From CAZDBA01 sp964503615 (GTDB lineage Bacteria > Planctomycetota > Planctomycetia > Pirellulales > Pirellulaceae): a stretch of 62,880 bases of DNA. The stretch lies in assembly GCA_964503615.1 (NCBI GenBank), contig CAZDBA010000005.1, positions 1-62,880 of the forward strand, given 5' to 3'. The notes under the pieces are model-generated. The model saw only the letters and a program-made list of their open reading frames with translations, did not search any database and was not told the origin of the DNA. Positions 1 through 8,798 of this stretch are shown piece by piece (the first letter of the stretch is position 1; every line of letters starts with the position of its first letter). The translations under genes and the position numbers were made by a program.

Positions 1-674
1 TAGAGTGTTGCCAATCCGTAACCTCGCGAAATGATTTTCGCCAGCGGCCAGCGACTACTGCTTTGGCCACGCGTATCCTCTCCCGCAGTAACCAGTTCCT
101 GCTGCTTGTTCCAAACCTTCGCAAGGGAAATAGCTGGAGATCTGTGGATTGAGTGATTGCCCCGAAAATTGTATCCAAGAAAAATTGGACAAGCCCTATT
201 TTCATTGATGGGTAAAACGATCAGCAGCTTGGCCTTGATAACCGGAACGCTCTGGTCCACGCCTCCGCTGTCTCCGGTAGGTGGTGCGCTCTTGTTGTGT
301 CGCGTAAGGTAAAGTGTGACTTCCTTCATTCGGGCTTTCACCTGCACGATCGAATCGTCTTCGCTGCGGTCAACCAGTTCGACTTCCTGATATTCTGCTT
401 TGCTCGAACTCATGCGAAAATTTCTCGGAGGCGGCTCGGGCATCGCTCCGTAAACATGCTCCTTAAAAAGCTCCAAGATCTCCTCCCGACGTTTGGGCCA
501 ATCGGTTTTCGTGACGATTGAGCCATCTGAAAACAGTAATGGATCGGGCAGCTGGAAATTCGGGATCTTGTCCTCGTCGTAGTTGGCCTTCTGCTGCGCT
601 TCACTGTCGGGAACGAATCCAGCCATCAAGATTCCCAAGACAATAAGTGGAAAGAGCGTGTTCACAGTCTTCAT
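1..674 (-). CDS. CE15 glucuronoyl esterase-like secreted protein, N-terminal part (runs off the window)
   Basis: The frame is open from an ATG at 674 down to base 1 (224 codons), so only the N-terminal part is present. Residues 1-27 form a signal peptide ending near SEAQ. The mature part has PNFQLPDPLLFSDG, then DWPKRREEILELF followed by a VYG motif, FLGYNFRGNH, and SSRWPLAKIISRGYGLAT. This order is typical of carbohydrate esterase family 15 (4-O-methyl-glucuronoyl methylesterases), which cut ester links between glucuronic acid and lignin or other alcohols. The Ser-His-Glu/Asp catalytic residues would lie in the missing part, so activity cannot be judged. A periplasmic or secreted role in plant or algal glycan use is inferred. 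Some related Planctomycetota proteins are simply called acetylxylan esterase-like. Confidence 0.75.
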   Translation of the reverse strand, partial: MKTVNTLFPLIVLGILMAGFVPDSEAQQKANYDEDKIPNFQLPDPLLFSDGSIVTKTDWPKRREEILELFKEHVYGAMPEPPPRNFRMSSSKAEYQEVELVDRSEDDSIVQVKARMKEVTLYLTRHNKSAPPTGDSGGVDQSVPVIKAKLLIVLPINENRACPIFLGYNFRGNHSIHRSPAISLAKVWNKQQELVTAGEDTRGQSSSRWPLAKIISRGYGLATL

Positions 675-764
675 TTTCACGACCCGTTTTTGGTTTGTTC
701 CGATTTTTCGCCGACAGCACGAATTTTACGCCGTTGTTCAAGGATACCAAAATTCCTCGCCAAA

Positions 765-806
765 CGAAAAAAGCCGCCTTAAACCTTGCGATTCGAGACG
801 GCCTTG
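765..806 (-). terminator. Rho-independent terminator after the kinase gene
   Basis: Read on the minus strand, an AAGGCCGTC arm pairs with GGCGGCTT (one bulged G, one G-U pair) across a loop of about 19 bases. A run of six T follows. It lies about 20 bases beyond the kinase stop and upstream of the esterase start, so the esterase probably has its own promoter. Confidence 0.5.
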
Positions 807-827
807 GGTTTTTCAACGTTCCGTTGC

Positions 828-1709
828 TTAAGCTACGTCCGACTTGACCGTTCGAATGCGTGAAAGGAACTTTTTGCAGCTGGCCATTCGTTTGTTGGGG
901 TCGATCTCTAAACATTGCTGAACGGTGACTGCAAGGATTTCGTTGATGTCCGGTCGGTGCTCGCGAATATCGGTGGCCGGGCGACGGTCATGATTCAAAG
1001 CGGCCAATCCAGTTGTGTCTTTTGAATCCCACGGATGCTCAAACGTCAGAAGTTTATAAACTGTCACCCCGAACGAAAACACGTCGACTCGTCGATCGGT
1101 TTCTCGCCGCCGAACGATCTCAGGAGCCATGTATTGAGGAGTACCGGTACGGTTTCCGGGACGGTGGTAAGGTTCCGCGTCGGGCACAGTCAAACCAAAG
1201 TCGATCATCTTCAACTCTTCGCATTTTTCATTCACGATAAAGTTACGTGGGCAAATGTCTCGATGGATGAAACCTGAATCGTGGACAAACTGAATGCACT
1301 CGGCCATTTGACGAATCAAAGTCAAACGGTTCTTGGCGACAGCCGGATGTTTGTTGTGAATCAGGTTGTTAAGTCCGGTCCCGGGGATGTGCTCCATCAA
1401 AATATATTCGATGCCCCGCGTCGTAGTGCCATACTCGTAGGTTTCGACAATTCGAGGGTGCTTGATCGACATCGCGATCTCGCCCTCTTCTGGTTTTTTG
1501 AGCCCTTTGAATCGTGCGCGAAATGTGGCCAGCTGTTCCTTGTCCAAGAATTTGATGCCGAACTTTTTGTTCGTTTTAATCTCAACTGCTACATGGAATT
1601 TGGACATCGTTCCTGAAAACGAGTGCCTATCCATCTCAAAACGCTTACTGACGTCGAGTACGTTGGCCGATCCGCCAAGCATGCCTTTGAATTTGTCAAG
1701 AATTCCCAT
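828..1709 (-). CDS. Serine/threonine protein kinase (single kinase domain)
   Basis: The 293 residues are essentially one Hanks-type kinase domain. The catalytic loop HRDICPRNF lies near residue 148, the metal-binding DFG near 170, and APE of the activation segment follows as MAPEIV. The ATP-anchoring lysine is probably in FGIKF. The usual glycine-rich loop is poorly kept (SGTMSKFHVAVE). There is no transmembrane segment, PASTA repeat or other sensor domain, so this is a soluble cytoplasmic kinase. It follows accD on the same strand after a 146-base gap and has its own terminator. The substrate cannot be inferred. Kinase identity is sure; whether ATP binding is normal is less so because of the altered glycine loop. 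Confidence 0.9.
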   Translation of the reverse strand: MGILDKFKGMLGGSANVLDVSKRFEMDRHSFSGTMSKFHVAVEIKTNKKFGIKFLDKEQLATFRARFKGLKKPEEGEIAMSIKHPRIVETYEYGTTTRGIEYILMEHIPGTGLNNLIHNKHPAVAKNRLTLIRQMAECIQFVHDSGFIHRDICPRNFIVNEKCEELKMIDFGLTVPDAEPYHRPGNRTGTPQYMAPEIVRRRETDRRVDVFSFGVTVYKLLTFEHPWDSKDTTGLAALNHDRRPATDIREHRPDINEILAVTVQQCLEIDPNKRMASCKKFLSRIRTVKSDVA

Positions 1710-1855
1710 AGTCAGTCAAGTTCTAAAAGTTGGCTAAATAGTGATTCGATTGTTGGTCGTAGACCGTTTGAAGTCAATTATTTAGCTAGGGAAGGATTCA
1801 AAAACAAGGCTGGCAATAGTGCGGCATCCGAAAAGTCATTACCGAACAAGCCGGT

Positions 1856-2764
1856 TTAACTAACGGGCTTGCTCAGGTCGAAACCACAATAGTCGATCAC
1901 ACTGGCTATTTCCGCTTTCAGGCGATTGCGATGAACGATGCGATCAACAAAGCCGTGTTTCAACAAAAACTCGCTGGTTTGAAAGCCCTCTGGCAGTTGG
2001 ACACCAATCGTAGCTTTGATCGTACGGGGGCCAGCAAAGCCAATCAGAGCTTTGGGCTCAGCAAATACAACATCGCCAAGCGAAGCAAAGCTTGCCGCTA
2101 CGCCACCCATCGTGGGATTGGTTAAAACGGAAATGAACAAACCACCGGCTTCTGAATGTCTTGCAAGTGCGGCAGATACTTTGGCCATTTGCATAAGCGA
2201 GAGGATGCCTTCGTGCATGCGAGCCCCGCCGCCGGAACCGCTCACGATAATCACTGGCAATTTCTCGGCAGTCGCCCGCTCAACCATCCGGGTTAACCGT
2301 TCTCCAACAACGCTACCCATGCTACCCATGATAAACGCCGAGTCGGTAATTCCCACTGCGACACGTCGAGCGCGGACCATGCCTGCCCCCGTAATGACGG
2401 CGTCGGTCAAGCCCGTTTTCTTTTGCTCGGCAACCAACCGTTGAGCATAAGGTTTTTTGTCTTCGAAATTTAAAGGGTCACCTGGGATCAGGTTTGCGTC
2501 CCACTCCGAAAAAGTCCCACCATCAATGAGCTGCTCAATTCGCTGCTTGGCCGAAACGTAAAGATGATAGTCGCATTCAGTGCAAACATTGTTGCGCTTT
2601 TCGACCTCTTTACGAAAGATGGCTTTTTTACAACCACGGCACTGAATCCAGATGCCCTCAGGGATACCACGTTTTTTTCGAGTCACAACTTTCTCAGGCG
2701 CGGAGCTGGGCGGGGTAGAAGATATATTCACGTTATTCAGAAGCGAGGCATAGCTCGCCTTCAA
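1856..2764 (-). CDS. accD: Acetyl-CoA carboxylase carboxyltransferase subunit beta
   Basis: AccD transfers the carboxyl group from carboxybiotin to acetyl-CoA as part of the AccA2AccD2 carboxyltransferase, the committed step of fatty acid synthesis. The N-terminal zinc ribbon is clear: Cys42-x2-Cys45-x15-Cys61-x2-Cys64. The crotonase-like CT domain follows, with the GSGGGARMHEG and PTMGGVAASFA stretches typical of AccD. Length is 302, normal for the family. No ATG lies in frame upstream of the conserved part; the farthest upstream candidate is TTG at 2764, with GTG at 2731 as an alternative. A six-codon frame starting ATG (2778-2795) ends 13 bases before the TTG. The gene follows the rpe/phosphatase-fold pair on the same strand. 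No accA is present here. Confidence 0.95.
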   Translation of the reverse strand: MKASYASLLNNVNISSTPPSSAPEKVVTRKKRGIPEGIWIQCRGCKKAIFRKEVEKRNNVCTECDYHLYVSAKQRIEQLIDGGTFSEWDANLIPGDPLNFEDKKPYAQRLVAEQKKTGLTDAVITGAGMVRARRVAVGITDSAFIMGSMGSVVGERLTRMVERATAEKLPVIIVSGSGGGARMHEGILSLMQMAKVSAALARHSEAGGLFISVLTNPTMGGVAASFASLGDVVFAEPKALIGFAGPRTIKATIGVQLPEGFQTSEFLLKHGFVDRIVHRNRLKAEIASVIDYCGFDLSKPVS

Positions 2765-2940
2765 CCAATCGACCGGTTTAAAAGAGTTCTTCCATTAAGA
2801 ATCTACTCTGCCCCTATTGTCGCATGGACTCCCGAATATGATCAACCGGAATTACGAAATGGAGGACGAGAAATGCAAAGTAGTCCATTTTCAGACCGGA
2901 CAAGTATGCCTCTTACCCGGAAAGCCATTCCACACGGAAA

Positions 2941-3534
2941 TTACACTGGCTGTATGGTTCTAACAGAAGAATCGGTGAGAAAGGTACAACTGCAACATTT
3001 TGCTGAAAGATTCCAAAACTCGCGCAAATCTGCACCCAAGACTTCGGATTGGACAATTGCGGCAAGTGGGCTTGCCGCCACCAGCAACACGTTGGTTGAC
3101 CGGCTCTTTTTGACGATCCATTTGACCGCCTTGCGAACCCGCTTAATCGCGGACACAAGATCCTCGCCTTCTGGAGGCGTGACCGTCTCCGGGTGTTCCC
3201 GCCATTGTTTGAATATTCGCGGCTGCGTCTCTTTTAGCTCGTCAACGCTTTTGCCGTGCCACAATCCCAAATCGAGGTTGGTCAGGCCCTCCTCAACGCG
3301 AATTTTGATCTCGCCATTTTGGGAAAGTTGTTGAGCCGTCTGCTGGGCAGCCAAGCTCGGCCCGCAAACGATCAAGCCTACATCAAAACTCGCAACTTCC
3401 TTAGCAAGTAAGTTGACTTGAGATTCGCCGCTTTTGCTTAGTGGCAAGTCGAGGTTGCCTACCAAGCGGTTTTGTTCATCCAGTTCCGTCTGTCCCGGAT
3501 GTACCAAAATCAAATTGAATTCGTCTGAAGACAT
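2941..3534 (-). CDS. Histidine-phosphatase-fold protein with catalytic residues lost (probable pseudoenzyme)
   Basis: The 197-residue protein keeps the phosphoglycerate-mutase/histidine-phosphatase pattern: NRLVGNLDLPLSKSG near residue 20, LDLGLWHGKSVDEL in the middle, and PPEGEDLVSAIKRV. The defining RHG motif is HPG at residues 12-14, so both the arginine and the phosphorylated histidine are replaced. The second arginine expected in the SxxxRxxqTA segment is alanine (SLAAQQTAQQL). The second histidine segment reads LLVAASPLAAIV, without histidine. Catalysis by the usual phosphohistidine route is therefore unlikely; a binding or regulatory role is inferred. ATG at 3534 is chosen because homology begins there; upstream extension would overlap rpe. 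It starts 17 bases after rpe, so the two are probably co-transcribed. Confidence 0.8.
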   Translation of the reverse strand: MSSDEFNLILVHPGQTELDEQNRLVGNLDLPLSKSGESQVNLLAKEVASFDVGLIVCGPSLAAQQTAQQLSQNGEIKIRVEEGLTNLDLGLWHGKSVDELKETQPRIFKQWREHPETVTPPEGEDLVSAIKRVRKAVKWIVKKSRSTNVLLVAASPLAAIVQSEVLGADLREFWNLSAKCCSCTFLTDSSVRTIQPV

Positions 3535-3551
3535 GTATAAACCAATTTGGG

Positions 3552-4244
3552 TTAGTTCGATCCGTTGGCTTGTGCAAGCAATTGTTCCATCGCAACGCGA
3601 TAGTCCGGTTGTTTGAAAACTGCTGATCCCGCAACCAACAATTCCGCACCTTGCTGTACACAATCTCCAACGGTGTCCACGTTGACTCCGCCGTCAACTT
3701 CCAAGAGGACATCATTACCTGCAAGCTCGCGAACTTGTCGCATTTTTTGCAGACAATCAGGATTAAACTTTTGCCCGCCAAAGCCAGCTTGAACTGACAT
3801 GATGACGACCAAGTCACACTGTGGCAAGCAATCCTGAATTTCACTTACCGGTGTATCTGGGTTAATGGCGATTCCCGCACCGCAGCCCAACTCTCTGATC
3901 TTCGAAAGCAGGGGATTTGGCGCGGAGACCGCCTCCTTATGAAACGAAATAATATCTGAGCCCGCATCGACAAACGATTGAATGTACGGTTCTGGATCAT
4001 CAATCATCAGATGTACATCCAACGGAAGATCAGTCAACTTGCGAATCGCTTCTACGATTGGCATGCCGTAACTGATGTTCGGTACAAACACGCCGTCCAT
4101 CACGTCCAGATGAAGACAGCCATAACCAGCGTCTTCCAACGCGCGAACTTCTCGCTCAAGATTGCCAAAATCGCAAAGCAGCAGCGAAGGTAATACCAAC
4201 GGCTGGGTCGATTTTAGTTTCTCAAGACAACTTCGTCCGCGCAT
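3552..4244 (-). CDS. rpe: Ribulose-phosphate 3-epimerase
   Basis: Rpe interconverts D-ribulose 5-phosphate and D-xylulose 5-phosphate in the pentose phosphate pathway. The 230-residue TIM barrel shows PSLLLCDFGNLEREV at the start, HLDVMDGVFVPN with metal-binding His and Asp, DVHLMI, the flexible-loop GFGGQKFNP, and LEVDGGVN near the C terminus. Metal and catalytic aspartates are present. The ATG at 4244 gives about a dozen residues before the homologous region. It is the first gene of a minus-strand run (rpe, phosphatase-fold protein, accD, kinase). The upstream 514 bases are shared with the divergent hydrolase gene at 4759. Confidence 0.96.
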   Translation of the reverse strand: MRGRSCLEKLKSTQPLVLPSLLLCDFGNLEREVRALEDAGYGCLHLDVMDGVFVPNISYGMPIVEAIRKLTDLPLDVHLMIDDPEPYIQSFVDAGSDIISFHKEAVSAPNPLLSKIRELGCGAGIAINPDTPVSEIQDCLPQCDLVVIMSVQAGFGGQKFNPDCLQKMRQVRELAGNDVLLEVDGGVNVDTVGDCVQQGAELLVAGSAVFKQPDYRVAMEQLLAQANGSN

Positions 4245-4758
4245 CGAATTTCGATCTCGTATTTCTTGTTCTTAAAAAGGCTTTTAAAAAACGTCGGCCT
4301 GTGCTCAAACATAATCGGTCCTTGGACCGGCCAACGAAGGCTGCAAATTCTAGCAACGATGTATTCGTTCGCTAGTAGATATCTTGTGTGTTTGCATCAA
4401 GTCCCGTAATCCGCAGCAGTTTGAGAAACAGAAAAGTTCGGCATTCGATTTGCTCGCACAAGCCTCACACGCCGATCTTCTTGCCTTTCAAATAGCATCA
4501 ATGGGAAAAACCGGACAAATCAGCCAAACTACTTTGTTTCGGACGATCCCCGATTCCGCAGGCACCCATGAATGCCGTACGTTCTAGTCGAAATAAAAGT
4601 AGGTTTACTCACTATCCGCAAATTTTGAGCAATAGGGCTGCTCAATTGCCGACTATGCCGTTTGGCCTACTGCGAAGTACAATCGTGAAAACAGGTTTCA
4701 ACCTGCGACATCCGTTTATGATCTGACTGCTCGTATTCCTATTCAAGATTTTTTGACC
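4245..4758. other. Divergent intergenic region with a 7-bp inverted repeat
   Basis: No convincing gene is seen in these 514 bases between rpe (minus) and the hydrolase (plus). Short frames are present but have no recognisable composition or domains. A perfect inverted repeat TTGAGCA-N7-TGCTCAA lies at 4625-4645, about 115 bases upstream of the hydrolase start. It has no T-run and could be an operator or a leader hairpin. Confidence 0.4.
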
Positions 4759-5886
4759 ATGCCTAACTCCGTCACCAAAACGATTCTGAATTTGCTTTTG
4801 TTGCTGACAATTCTTGTTGGCTGGACGGTCAAGGCAGGCGGTCAAGAAGCTCCTGATCGCGTTATATTGTTCATTATTGATGGACTGGCAGTTGAGGCAC
4901 CTGCTCGCATTGAAATGCCTAACTACAACTCGCTCAAACAAGAAGGCGTGTACTACCAAGCGATGCATCTCATCTTGCCGGGCCATCCCGACAAGAGCGA
5001 CGAGTACCCATGGAGTTGCTCCTTGCCGAACCCCATGTTGATGTCAGGCACTCCGTTTATCGGTACCGAGGGTTTGAGCAAGCAATTGATTCAGCACGTT
5101 TTTGAGCCAGAGGAAACGGCTTTTATTGTCAACGCGAAATCCTATCTGGATGTCAGCGGAGGCTTTGGAACCTATGTCTCCAAGCCGCGAAACCCGGACT
5201 CTCTGGTCATCGACCTGACAATCGAGAAAATGAAAGAGCGGGATTTCGCTTTCATGCGAGTCCACTTGCAGCGAGCCGGTATCGAAGGAATGAAGGTCAG
5301 CAAGGAAAAGTACTCTGATCAACCCTACTATCGAAACATCTGGCATGAAGAATCTCGCTATCGAGAGGCAATTGAGATCGCTGACGAGCAGCTTGGCCGG
5401 TTTGTTGATTGGCTAAAAGCTGAAGAGCTATGGGACGGTACTCTATTGATGGTTTGCGGAGACCACGGCCAAGCGAACGAGGGCTGGCACGAACCGTACA
5501 GTCCGGCTTCGAACGTTACGCCACTTTTGATTGTAGGTTCGGGCATCAGCGGCGCTGAAACTTATGAGTATTGCGAAATATTCGATATCGCTCCGACCAT
5601 TGCCCATTTGTCCGGAAAGGAGCAACCTGCTTTCTCGCACGGCCGAATCTTGCGTGAAGCGTTTGATGCAAACGTTGCACCCCCCGAAGTCGCACGAAAC
5701 ATCAAGCGGTTTAATGAAACGCTTATCGAAGCTCACGGAATGTCCGATAAACAAAAAGAAGCGCTGGCCGAAAACGGGTTCATGTCACTTGAAGACCTCG
5801 GTAGATGGCATAACACCGATGCAGGTTCTGACTTCGAACAGTTAACAAATCAACAAGAAACGATTCTTGAAAGCATCAAAAGGTAA
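4759..5886 (+). CDS. Secreted alkaline-phosphatase/sulfatase superfamily hydrolase
   Basis: The 375-residue protein has a signal peptide (LNLLLLLTILVGWTVKAGG) and an alkaline-phosphatase-superfamily layout. A metal-binding FIIDGL segment lies near the start of the mature part. Near the C-terminal third come MVCGDHGQANEGWHEPY with metal-binding Asp-His and then IFDIAPTIAHLSG, as in sulfatases and type I phosphodiesterases. The sulfatase Cys-x-Pro-x-Arg signature for formylglycine is absent; CSLPNPMLMSGTP lies where the nucleophile region would be expected, so a classical sulfatase is unlikely. A phosphodiesterase, phosphatase or phosphotransferase role is possible. ATG at 4759 is preferred to a TTG two codons upstream. 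It is transcribed alone on the plus strand. Confidence 0.75.
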   Translation: MPNSVTKTILNLLLLLTILVGWTVKAGGQEAPDRVILFIIDGLAVEAPARIEMPNYNSLKQEGVYYQAMHLILPGHPDKSDEYPWSCSLPNPMLMSGTPFIGTEGLSKQLIQHVFEPEETAFIVNAKSYLDVSGGFGTYVSKPRNPDSLVIDLTIEKMKERDFAFMRVHLQRAGIEGMKVSKEKYSDQPYYRNIWHEESRYREAIEIADEQLGRFVDWLKAEELWDGTLLMVCGDHGQANEGWHEPYSPASNVTPLLIVGSGISGAETYEYCEIFDIAPTIAHLSGKEQPAFSHGRILREAFDANVAPPEVARNIKRFNETLIEAHGMSDKQKEALAENGFMSLEDLGRWHNTDAGSDFEQLTNQQETILESIKR

Positions 5887-6142
5887 TCAGCCACTTTGAA
5901 ATTTCTGGATAGAGTATGCCAGCTTGCAAAACGAGGCTATTCATATCCTGATTGATAAAGTCTGTTTTATACGAGGATTATGGCGATTGAGCGGGCAGGT
6001 CTTTGTCCTGCTGTGTTGCAGACTGTTGATGCGAGCAGAAAAAGCGAACTGGCTCGTATTTCCTTGGTATAATTGAGGGTTCGCCAGATGGTCGTTGAAT
6101 CGGCTGTTTGCGATATCGAGCAAAGAACAAGTGGAGTATTTG

Positions 6143-7683
6143 ATGAGTCGGGTTTTAAATTTGCTTTTCCGCACAGCGATCTGCACAGTTTTGGCTTTCG
6201 TTACCTTGGGGCCAGCAACCACCGTCGCACAGGTAAACGGAAATATTGAAATTTCCTCTGTCGATGCAGCGCGTATCGGATTAGAGGTTGAGTGGACTTC
6301 GCAAGTAAGCGTCTCCTCGGAAGCGGGCAAGATCGTTGACATGTACCTGGACATCAACGAGGACCGGGCTCAAACGTTTTTTGAAATCCGATATGGTGGA
6401 AAACGTGAATTCATTTCTGTTCTCGACAACAGCGCATTTGGCGTACCTTACGGAGCCAACCCCGCAATTTCTCGCATGCAAGCGAGTCTCAAACTTCAGG
6501 TTGAACTATTGCTGACACAGGGAGTCAAACCGGGGCAGATCCGTGATGAAACGGGAGTCGATCTTGGGACTGTCGCTCACGTCCAGAAGGAAATGCTTGA
6601 CCGCGTAACCGAAGCTGAAGAAGCAGCCAAATTGCGTCAGACGGTTTTGCAGGCTTTGATGGAATCACAAAACCGGAACATCGAAGTCACGATGAAGAAG
6701 ATCACCCTCCCCCGTTCCACAATCTACGTCGTAAACTCAACGGGAACGGCACAAGCGATCGACGCCGATACCGGAACGACTCGCTGGACCACCTCCGTTG
6801 GCAACCCCGACCATCCGACATTAGGTATCGGAGCCAGCCATGATCACGTCGCTGTTATAAACGGCTCGAAGGTTTATTGTTTGAGCGCCGAAAACGGAAA
6901 GCAGCTGTGGGAAAAAAGATGCCGCACGGCTGTAGGTGCCTCGCCGGCAGTAAGTGAAGACTTCGTTTTCGTCCCGCTGATCAATGGCCGTTTGGAAGCG
7001 TTTCCCATTGAAACGGGAGTCGGTTCTGAATCGTTTGTGTCTATTGGCAATGCAAACTCAAGACCAACCGTTACGACGGATTCGATTTGCTGGCCAACGA
7101 GCGAAGGAAATTTTACAGTTGCATCGAATCGAGAAGTCAGCTCACCTCGCTTTCGCTTGAAAAGCGGCTCTTCCTTTCATGCACCTGGCACCCAAAGGAA
7201 TGGTATTCTGTTTATCGGAGCTGCCGACGGTTTCGCATATGCGATCGACGAAGTTCGTGGATCGTTAAAGTGGGAGTTTTCCAGCGGACAAACGTTTAAG
7301 CAATCATTGATTCCACTTGGCCAATACGTCTATTTGGTCACTGAGGAAAAGCAGATGTATAAGCTATATGCCGAGACAGGATTTAACGCTCCTGGTTGGA
7401 GCAAGCCAATAAAAGATGTCAAGAATTACGTTGGCGCAAGTAAGAGCAAGATCTACGTTCAAAATTCCGGTGGGCAGATCGTTGCGTTGAGTCAGGAAAG
7501 CGGTCAGAAATTAGGCACGCTCATTTCGGACTCGACCACAATGGTTCTGCCAAACTTTCAGTCAGACCGACTGTATGTGGCAAATCAATACGGAAGGATC
7601 CAATGCCTTCGGGAAGCGTCCCCAATGAGCTCGGTTCCTTTCTTCCATGCGGACGAGCAAGGCTCGGGTACACGCGGTTCTGA
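6143..7683 (+). CDS. Secreted PQQ-type beta-propeller repeat protein, C terminus lost in assembly gap
   Basis: About 513 codons are readable before the run of N. ATG at 6143 gives a clean signal peptide (RTAICTVLAFVTLGP, then TTVAQ). Residues 30-190 are a separate domain ending in a predicted helix. From about residue 205 there are propeller-type strands: IYVVNSTGTAQAIDADTG followed by TRWTT, then VYCLSAENGKQLWEK, then ADGFAYAIDEVRGSLKWEF. These resemble BamB/PQQ-dehydrogenase-type repeats, which act as scaffolds; enzyme activity need not be implied. The stop codon is inside or beyond the gap. A periplasmic binding or scaffold role is inferred. Confidence 0.8.
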
Positions 7684-7783
7684 NNNNNNNNNNNNNNNNN
7701 NNNNNNNNNNNNNNNNNNNNNNNNNNNNNNNNNNNNNNNNNNNNNNNNNNNNNNNNNNNNNNNNNNNNNNNNNNNNNNNNNNN
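7684..7783. other. Assembly gap (100 N)
   Basis: Exactly 100 unknown bases, the usual placeholder for a scaffold gap of unknown size. It breaks the beta-propeller gene. The left flank is coding on plus; the right flank is the downstream side of a minus-strand gene. No flanking repeat explains it. Confidence 0.95.
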
Positions 7784-7832
7784 GACACACGATAAAACAT
7801 CCATCTGTAGCGCCAAACCCCACGAACACCAG

Positions 7833-8282
7833 CTATTCTTTCGCCGGTTCCGTTCCGACTCGAATATAAAGCCCGTCTTCATACTTGGAAGGCACGGCCT
7901 CAAGACCAAAGAACTTTTTCAACACCAATTGGCGTGGGTCTTGAGCCTTCATCTCCATGAAGTCTTCGTATTGGTAAAGAAACTTCAATTCGTCACCGGC
8001 CTTATATTTGCCGAACGTAAAGTCTTTGTCGACTTCGATAAAGCAATGTAGCGGTTCGCCTTCCAGGTGGCTTGGGGCGAGAAAGCGGCAATCGAACGTC
8101 GCCCAATGTTTGCCCCATTGCTCGTCCACGTTCAACTGAAGATCCTCAATCTTCAAGACGGCTCGATTCGTACCCAGAATTCTCGATTGCTGAATCACCA
8201 CCGCCGCGATCGCAACTAGTACGAATAAATACCAAAGTCGAAATTTGATCGCACCACGTCGCTCCGATTTTCTGCGAATCAT
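7833..8282 (-). CDS. Small membrane-anchored hypothetical protein
   Basis: Not a recognised family. The 149 residues start with a basic stretch (MIRRKSERRG), one hydrophobic helix at about residues 13-33 (FRLWYLFVLVAIAAVVI), then a roughly 110-residue soluble domain with a strand-rich look and no obvious catalytic motif. The basic-then-hydrophobic N terminus is a common pattern in Planctomycetota membrane proteins. ATG at 8282 is preferred to TTG at 8306. It lies upstream on the minus strand from the gap, so its downstream neighbour is unknown. Confidence 0.6.
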   Translation of the reverse strand: MIRRKSERRGAIKFRLWYLFVLVAIAAVVIQQSRILGTNRAVLKIEDLQLNVDEQWGKHWATFDCRFLAPSHLEGEPLHCFIEVDKDFTFGKYKAGDELKFLYQYEDFMEMKAQDPRQLVLKKFFGLEAVPSKYEDGLYIRVGTEPAKE

Positions 8283-8354
8283 CTTTCCCAAACCAACTAA
8301 AACCAATGGGCAAATCTGGTATCGACAACGAACGCACAGCGGAGAAACTCCACC

Positions 8355-8591
8355 CTACTTGCGTTTCTTTTTCTTTTTAGCGGACTTCGATTTCTTGCTC
8401 GCCCTTTGCTTGTCACGGGCGGCTTCTCGCTCTTTCATCTCTCGCATTTCTTTAGGCCACTTGTTGCGAACTCGCGGGGCGCAAACACCCAGCAGCCCCA
8501 AAAAGATGAGAGCAGCGGTCATAGCCCAGCCGAGACCAAATTCTTCCTGGGTAAACTCAGCCAGAAACAATGTAAAACGATGAATATCCAT
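8355..8591 (-). CDS. Small single-pass membrane protein with lysine-rich tail
   Basis: Unrecognised, 78 residues. One transmembrane helix is clear (GWAMTAALIFLGLLGVCA), followed by a highly charged helix and a C-terminal tail that is nearly all lysine, serine and arginine. Such a tail would bind nucleic acid or acidic lipid, or simply fix topology. ATG at 8591 is chosen over TTG at 8612. It precedes the 149-residue membrane protein on the same strand with a gap of 72 bases, so the two may be co-transcribed. The gene is divergent from the large protein at 8799. Confidence 0.55.
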   Translation of the reverse strand: MDIHRFTLFLAEFTQEEFGLGWAMTAALIFLGLLGVCAPRVRNKWPKEMREMKEREAARDKQRASKKSKSAKKKKKRK

Positions 8592-8798
8592 GCCCCCAGT
8601 ATATTTGTCCAAGCGAGATTAACAAAGTCGTTTTCACGCAATGAGCCCACAATACGTGGATTGTGTTCTTTACTACTCCAGCCGAAATCTGGTGAAACGG
8701 ACATCCTGCCTAGAACTGGAGAAACTCAATTCATACCATAAAGGCCATCTGATTACCCATTCCCAATCTGACCCTTCGTTTGAAACTGGAAAGCCAAA

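Noticed and set aside
601..915. 104-codon frame overlapping the 3' end of the kinase gene
   Set aside because: Lies across the kinase C terminus, the terminator and the esterase start in another frame; no features.
3535..3663. Longer start for the histidine-phosphatase-fold protein
   Set aside because: The extension would lie within rpe and shows no family similarity; ATG at 3534 matches the start of the fold.
4384..4587. 67-codon frame between rpe and the hydrolase gene
   Set aside because: No recognisable features; in a region expected to hold divergent promoters.
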